NCBI GenBank assembly: GCA_007127595.1
Contig: SKZA01000192.1
Coordinates: 1-9,154 of the forward strand
Source of the DNA: Kiritimatiellia bacterium
Lineage (GTDB): Bacteria; Verrucomicrobiota; Kiritimatiellia; SLAD01
Reading direction: 5' to 3'
DNA length: 9,154 bases
Shown here piece after piece: positions 7,034 to 9,154 of this stretch. The position numbers and the translations under genes were made by a program. How positions within the stretch are numbered: position 1 is the stretch's first letter; each line of letters begins with the position of its first letter. The notes below the pieces were generated by a model. That model was not told where the DNA came from. It saw only the letters and a list, made by a program, of their open reading frames with translations, and searched no databases.

Positions 7034-8236
7034 TCAACCGCCGGGCCTCAAGCCCTTCGACCCGAGTTGGTCCAGAATAAAGTCCGTTGTTTCGCGCGCT
7101 GCGATACGCTGTCCAAGGGCCGTCCAGTGGTCGTCTCCATGTCCGAAATACAACCGTTGATGACGTTGTTCCCGGAAGGTGGGGAACAGATTGAGATGCG
7201 GAACACCGGCCTCATCGGCGGATTGCGCCATCAGGTCGGTCAGGGTTGCGCGACGATAATCGGGATGGCGATCACGATCAACCTGGATTTCGAATTGATC
7301 GCAGATGTCGACGGGCGATGGTATGATCACGATCAGGAACGGGACATCGGCATCACGGGTTGAGTTCGCCGCTTTTTCGAGTAGCGCCGTAAGCAGGTCC
7401 GTTTTGTATACCGAACGGGGCGCGTCAGGCGCCAAGGCCATGTCCGCATCATAATAATCGCGCAACAGGTTCGTCACCTGTACATCACCTGTGATAAAGT
7501 CTTTGAAATCACTTTCCCAAAGGTATTTATAGACGGTCGGTGTATGGGTTATCGGATCCGGCCCGCCTGTCAGGAGCCCTGCGCGGATACGCTCGAATTG
7601 GAGCCACGCGTACTTGCCGAGGATCGGCCACTGCGCACGACGAAACTCGGCGAGAATGTCCGGGGACAGTTCGATTTCCTGCGCTTTCAATTCGCCGTCC
7701 GCACCCAACCGGAACATTCGATTGCGTATCAGGTCGCCGAAATCATTGTGCGCAAAGAGCGCAAGGATCACCAAGTCGGGCTGTAGAGTCGACAATTCCT
7801 GCTGCATGCGCAGAATCGCCTGATCGGGCCCGTATCCCGTCACGCCCGCGTTGATTACTTCAAACGGTTGGTCCAATTCGGCCGTCAACTTGTCTTCAAG
7901 TTGCTGCACATAGGTGTCAGGCACACTCGAAAACTCGCCCATGATGCAGGAGTCGCCATAAACGACCACCCGTATAGCTTCGCCGACTTCGCGCAGAGGC
8001 GCGCCTCGAAAGCCGTCCGGATTCATCCGTACCCATATGCGCTCGCCACTGTTCTCAGGCGGGTGCACGAAGAGTTTTGTCGCGCCGGCTATCGGTCGGT
8101 AGATCAGGAGTTCGCACAGCTCGTAGAAAGCGGCTTTGGTGGGGTAGAAGACACGGAGCGCCACTTCCATCAGCCCGAGCGTTATGCACAAGGCCAATCC
8201 GAGCAACAGGCACTTCTTTACGCTGTCGGCTCTCAT
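7034..8236 (-). CDS. Membrane-anchored SGNH/GDSL hydrolase-like protein
   Basis: A 400-residue protein with an N-terminal hydrophobic signal-anchor (about 8-28) and an extracytoplasmic domain. SGNH blocks are visible in order: VVYGDSCIMG with the nucleophile Ser96 (block I), INAGVTGYG with Gly131 (block II), LFAHNDF with Asn164 (block III) and GDDHWTALG with Asp368 and His370 in the D-x-H spacing found in DltD/AlgX-like relatives (block V). All catalytic residues are present, so it should be active as an esterase or as an acyltransferase onto or off an exported glycan; the direction cannot be told. The spacer between blocks III and V is long (about 200 residues) and includes an uncharacterised insert. 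The start ATG overlaps the methyltransferase stop (ATGA) and no Shine-Dalgarno is evident, so reinitiation is likely. Its neighbours (hexapeptide acyltransferase, GT-C enzyme) favour a role in polysaccharide O-acylation. Confidence 0.85.
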   Translation of the reverse strand: MRADSVKKCLLLGLALCITLGLMEVALRVFYPTKAAFYELCELLIYRPIAGATKLFVHPPENSGERIWVRMNPDGFRGAPLREVGEAIRVVVYGDSCIMGEFSSVPDTYVQQLEDKLTAELDQPFEVINAGVTGYGPDQAILRMQQELSTLQPDLVILALFAHNDFGDLIRNRMFRLGADGELKAQEIELSPDILAEFRRAQWPILGKYAWLQFERIRAGLLTGGPDPITHTPTVYKYLWESDFKDFITGDVQVTNLLRDYYDADMALAPDAPRSVYKTDLLTALLEKAANSTRDADVPFLIVIIPSPVDICDQFEIQVDRDRHPDYRRATLTDLMAQSADEAGVPHLNLFPTFREQRHQRLYFGHGDDHWTALGQRIAARETTDFILDQLGSKGLRPGG

Positions 8237-8892
8237 GAAGGGTTGCGCCCCGGGGCTTTCGTAAACAGGTCAAAGACGTGGGTGCTGTCCGAGAATTCCC
8301 TGCGGGCGGGCATGGACCCGTACGGTTCATGGCGAAAACATTCGGTCACCCAGGGCAAAGTGAGAGGATCTTCGACCAGGCCCTTGTTCCAGCCGATCAC
8401 CAGAAGGGCGGGCGGGCGCAGGATCGCGGCGAGTTCGGGCGCAATGACCTTCATGTGCTCGCCGGTCACCCCGTAGCCCATCACCCCATTGAACAGGATC
8501 GCGTCAAAATGGGCTTCGGGCACATGCGCGCGTATATCGGCAATGTCGCAGGTAATGTGCCGATCCGGATTTCCCCATTGCGCGTTTTCCGGGATGATGT
8601 CCGACGTCCAACACTCCACTCCCTGCGCTTCGAACGCGCGGTGTACGTCGCGTGTATAGGATCCGCACCCCACAAAGAGGATGCGCTTGAAACCCGCCTT
8701 TAAGAGGGCGGGCATGACGGTCTCGTTCCAATACCGTCGGTCCGGCAGCCCCGCCACGTAGCGCGCAAGAATCTCTTCGCGCATGGCCCGGACACGCGGG
8801 CGCGTCAGCGGACCGCGCAGGCCGGGCAACTTTTCCACAGCGTTGAGCAATTTATGTAGGAATTTCCAAAGGTTGTGGGTCAATGCGTTCAT
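8233..8892 (-). CDS. Class I SAM-dependent methyltransferase
   Basis: A 219-residue protein with a Rossmann methyltransferase core. Motif I is ILFVGCGSYT (71-80). The acidic residue at the end of strand 2 is probably Asp98 (CWTSDII), expected to bind the ribose of SAM. CDIADI (115-120) fits the adenine-contacting strand 3/motif region, and FDAILFNGVMGYG (129-141) is the motif IV region after strand 4. The C-terminus STHVFDLFTK is a typical last strand. The N-terminal 60 residues are helical and may form a lid. I chose Met at 8892. A longer in-frame start at 9027 would add 45 low-complexity residues and overlap the acyltransferase frame by over 100 bases. The gene lies 31 bases after the acyltransferase without a clear ribosome binding site, and its stop overlaps the SGNH start by four bases. 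The substrate is unknown; a sugar or lipid-linked glycan is suggested only by its neighbours. Confidence 0.85.
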   Translation of the reverse strand: MNALTHNLWKFLHKLLNAVEKLPGLRGPLTRPRVRAMREEILARYVAGLPDRRYWNETVMPALLKAGFKRILFVGCGSYTRDVHRAFEAQGVECWTSDIIPENAQWGNPDRHITCDIADIRAHVPEAHFDAILFNGVMGYGVTGEHMKVIAPELAAILRPPALLVIGWNKGLVEDPLTLPWVTECFRHEPYGSMPARREFSDSTHVFDLFTKAPGRNPS

Positions 8893-8923
8893 GAGAGGCT
8901 TTGTCGATCTGGGCGGCGCCGCG

Positions 8924-9154
8924 TCAATCGCGGCCGTCGATTCTACTCCAGACCTTCTTTTCGGGGTCGTATTGTTTGATGACGCGCGCGGGCGCGCCGG
9001 CGGCGACGGAGTAATCCGGGATGTCATTAGTTACGACGGACTTGGCGCCAATGACGCAGTGTTTGCCGATGCGCACATTGCCGGCGATGCAGCAATTCGC
9101 GCCGATCCATGAATCGGCGCCCACCACCACTTCGCCGTCGGCGGTGAGCGCTTG
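8924..9154 (-). CDS. Hexapeptide-repeat acyltransferase, C-terminal part
   Basis: The open frame runs off the right edge; 76 C-terminal residues are visible, beginning QALTADGEVVVGADSWIG. They form left-handed beta-helix turns of the [IV]-G-x4 type: VGADSW, IGANCC, IAGNVR, IGKHCV, IGAKSV, VTNDIP, then the classic cap DYSVAAGAPARVIKQYD. This is the end of a trimeric acetyl-CoA-dependent O-acetyltransferase of the LbetaH superfamily (WcaB/WcaF/NodL/CysE-like), which typically acetylates sugars in the cytoplasm. The start and the His-containing catalytic coil are outside the window, so activity and substrate cannot be judged. In-frame GTG codons at 9122-9130 lie inside a beta-helix turn and are not plausible starts. 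It is the first visible gene of the minus-strand operon and precedes the methyltransferase by 31 bases. Confidence 0.88.
   Translation of the reverse strand, partial: QALTADGEVVVGADSWIGANCCIAGNVRIGKHCVIGAKSVVTNDIPDYSVAAGAPARVIKQYDPEKKVWSRIDGRD

Noticed and set aside
7868..8476. Plus-strand open frame of 202 codons across the SGNH/methyltransferase junction
   Set aside because: It is antisense to two genes with intact catalytic motifs and has no domain or start signal of its own.
8893..9027. N-terminal extension of the methyltransferase to a start at 9027
   Set aside because: The extra 45 residues are low-complexity and Pro/Arg/Ser-rich, and they overlap the acyltransferase reading frame; the start at 8892 gives a normal N-terminus.

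Overview
The window looks like a stretch of a GC-rich (about 60% by eye) free-living bacterial chromosome with a cell-envelope or exopolysaccharide theme. It carries seven credible protein genes, one cut by the right edge. They are a GT4 glycosyltransferase, two large paralogous secreted propeller/LamG proteins, a polytopic GT-C-type membrane glycosyltransferase, a membrane-anchored SGNH/GDSL hydrolase-like protein, a class I SAM methyltransferase and the C-terminal end of a hexapeptide-repeat acyltransferase. Secreted LamG-jellyroll proteins of this kind, together with GTAGGG-headed palindromic repeats, make me think of the PVC superphylum (Kiritimatiellota, Lentisphaerota, Planctomycetota) or Hydrogenedentota/Sumerlaeota-like lineages. 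That placement is an impression without a marker gene and has low confidence.

Layout from left to right: 32-1171 (minus) is the GT4 glycosyltransferase. 1172-1594 is a 423-base gap between divergent genes. Its main content is three near-identical tandem units of about 80 bp (1289-1521), each an inverted pair of GTAG-headed hairpins in the style of bacterial REP/BIME elements. 1595-3745 (plus) is the first propeller/LamG protein, probably a lipoprotein. 3727-5802 (minus) is its full-length paralogue, convergent with it; the two genes overlap by 19 bases at their 3' ends. Continuing on the minus strand, in transcription order from the right edge, come the acyltransferase end (8924-9154), the methyltransferase (8233-8892), the SGNH protein (7034-8236), the GT-C membrane protein (5799-7016) and then the second propeller/LamG protein (3727-5802).

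The minus-strand genes form a tight operon: the gaps are 31 and 17 bases, and two junctions are 4-base ATGA stop/start overlaps. Its promoter must lie beyond the right edge. The mix of glycosyltransferases, an O-acyltransferase, an SGNH esterase/acyltransferase-like protein and a methyltransferase fits synthesis and decoration of a surface glycan. The two propeller/LamG proteins may be exported partners that bind or display it. The SGNH, GT-C and propeller/LamG genes are locked together by tight spacing and overlap, so they probably act in one process, but the substrate cannot be read from the sequence.

I found no tRNA, rRNA, CRISPR array, transposase gene, phage gene or defence system. The most unusual features are the REP-like array between the divergent genes and the tail-to-tail overlapping pair of LamG paralogues with a conserved C-terminal module I cannot name.
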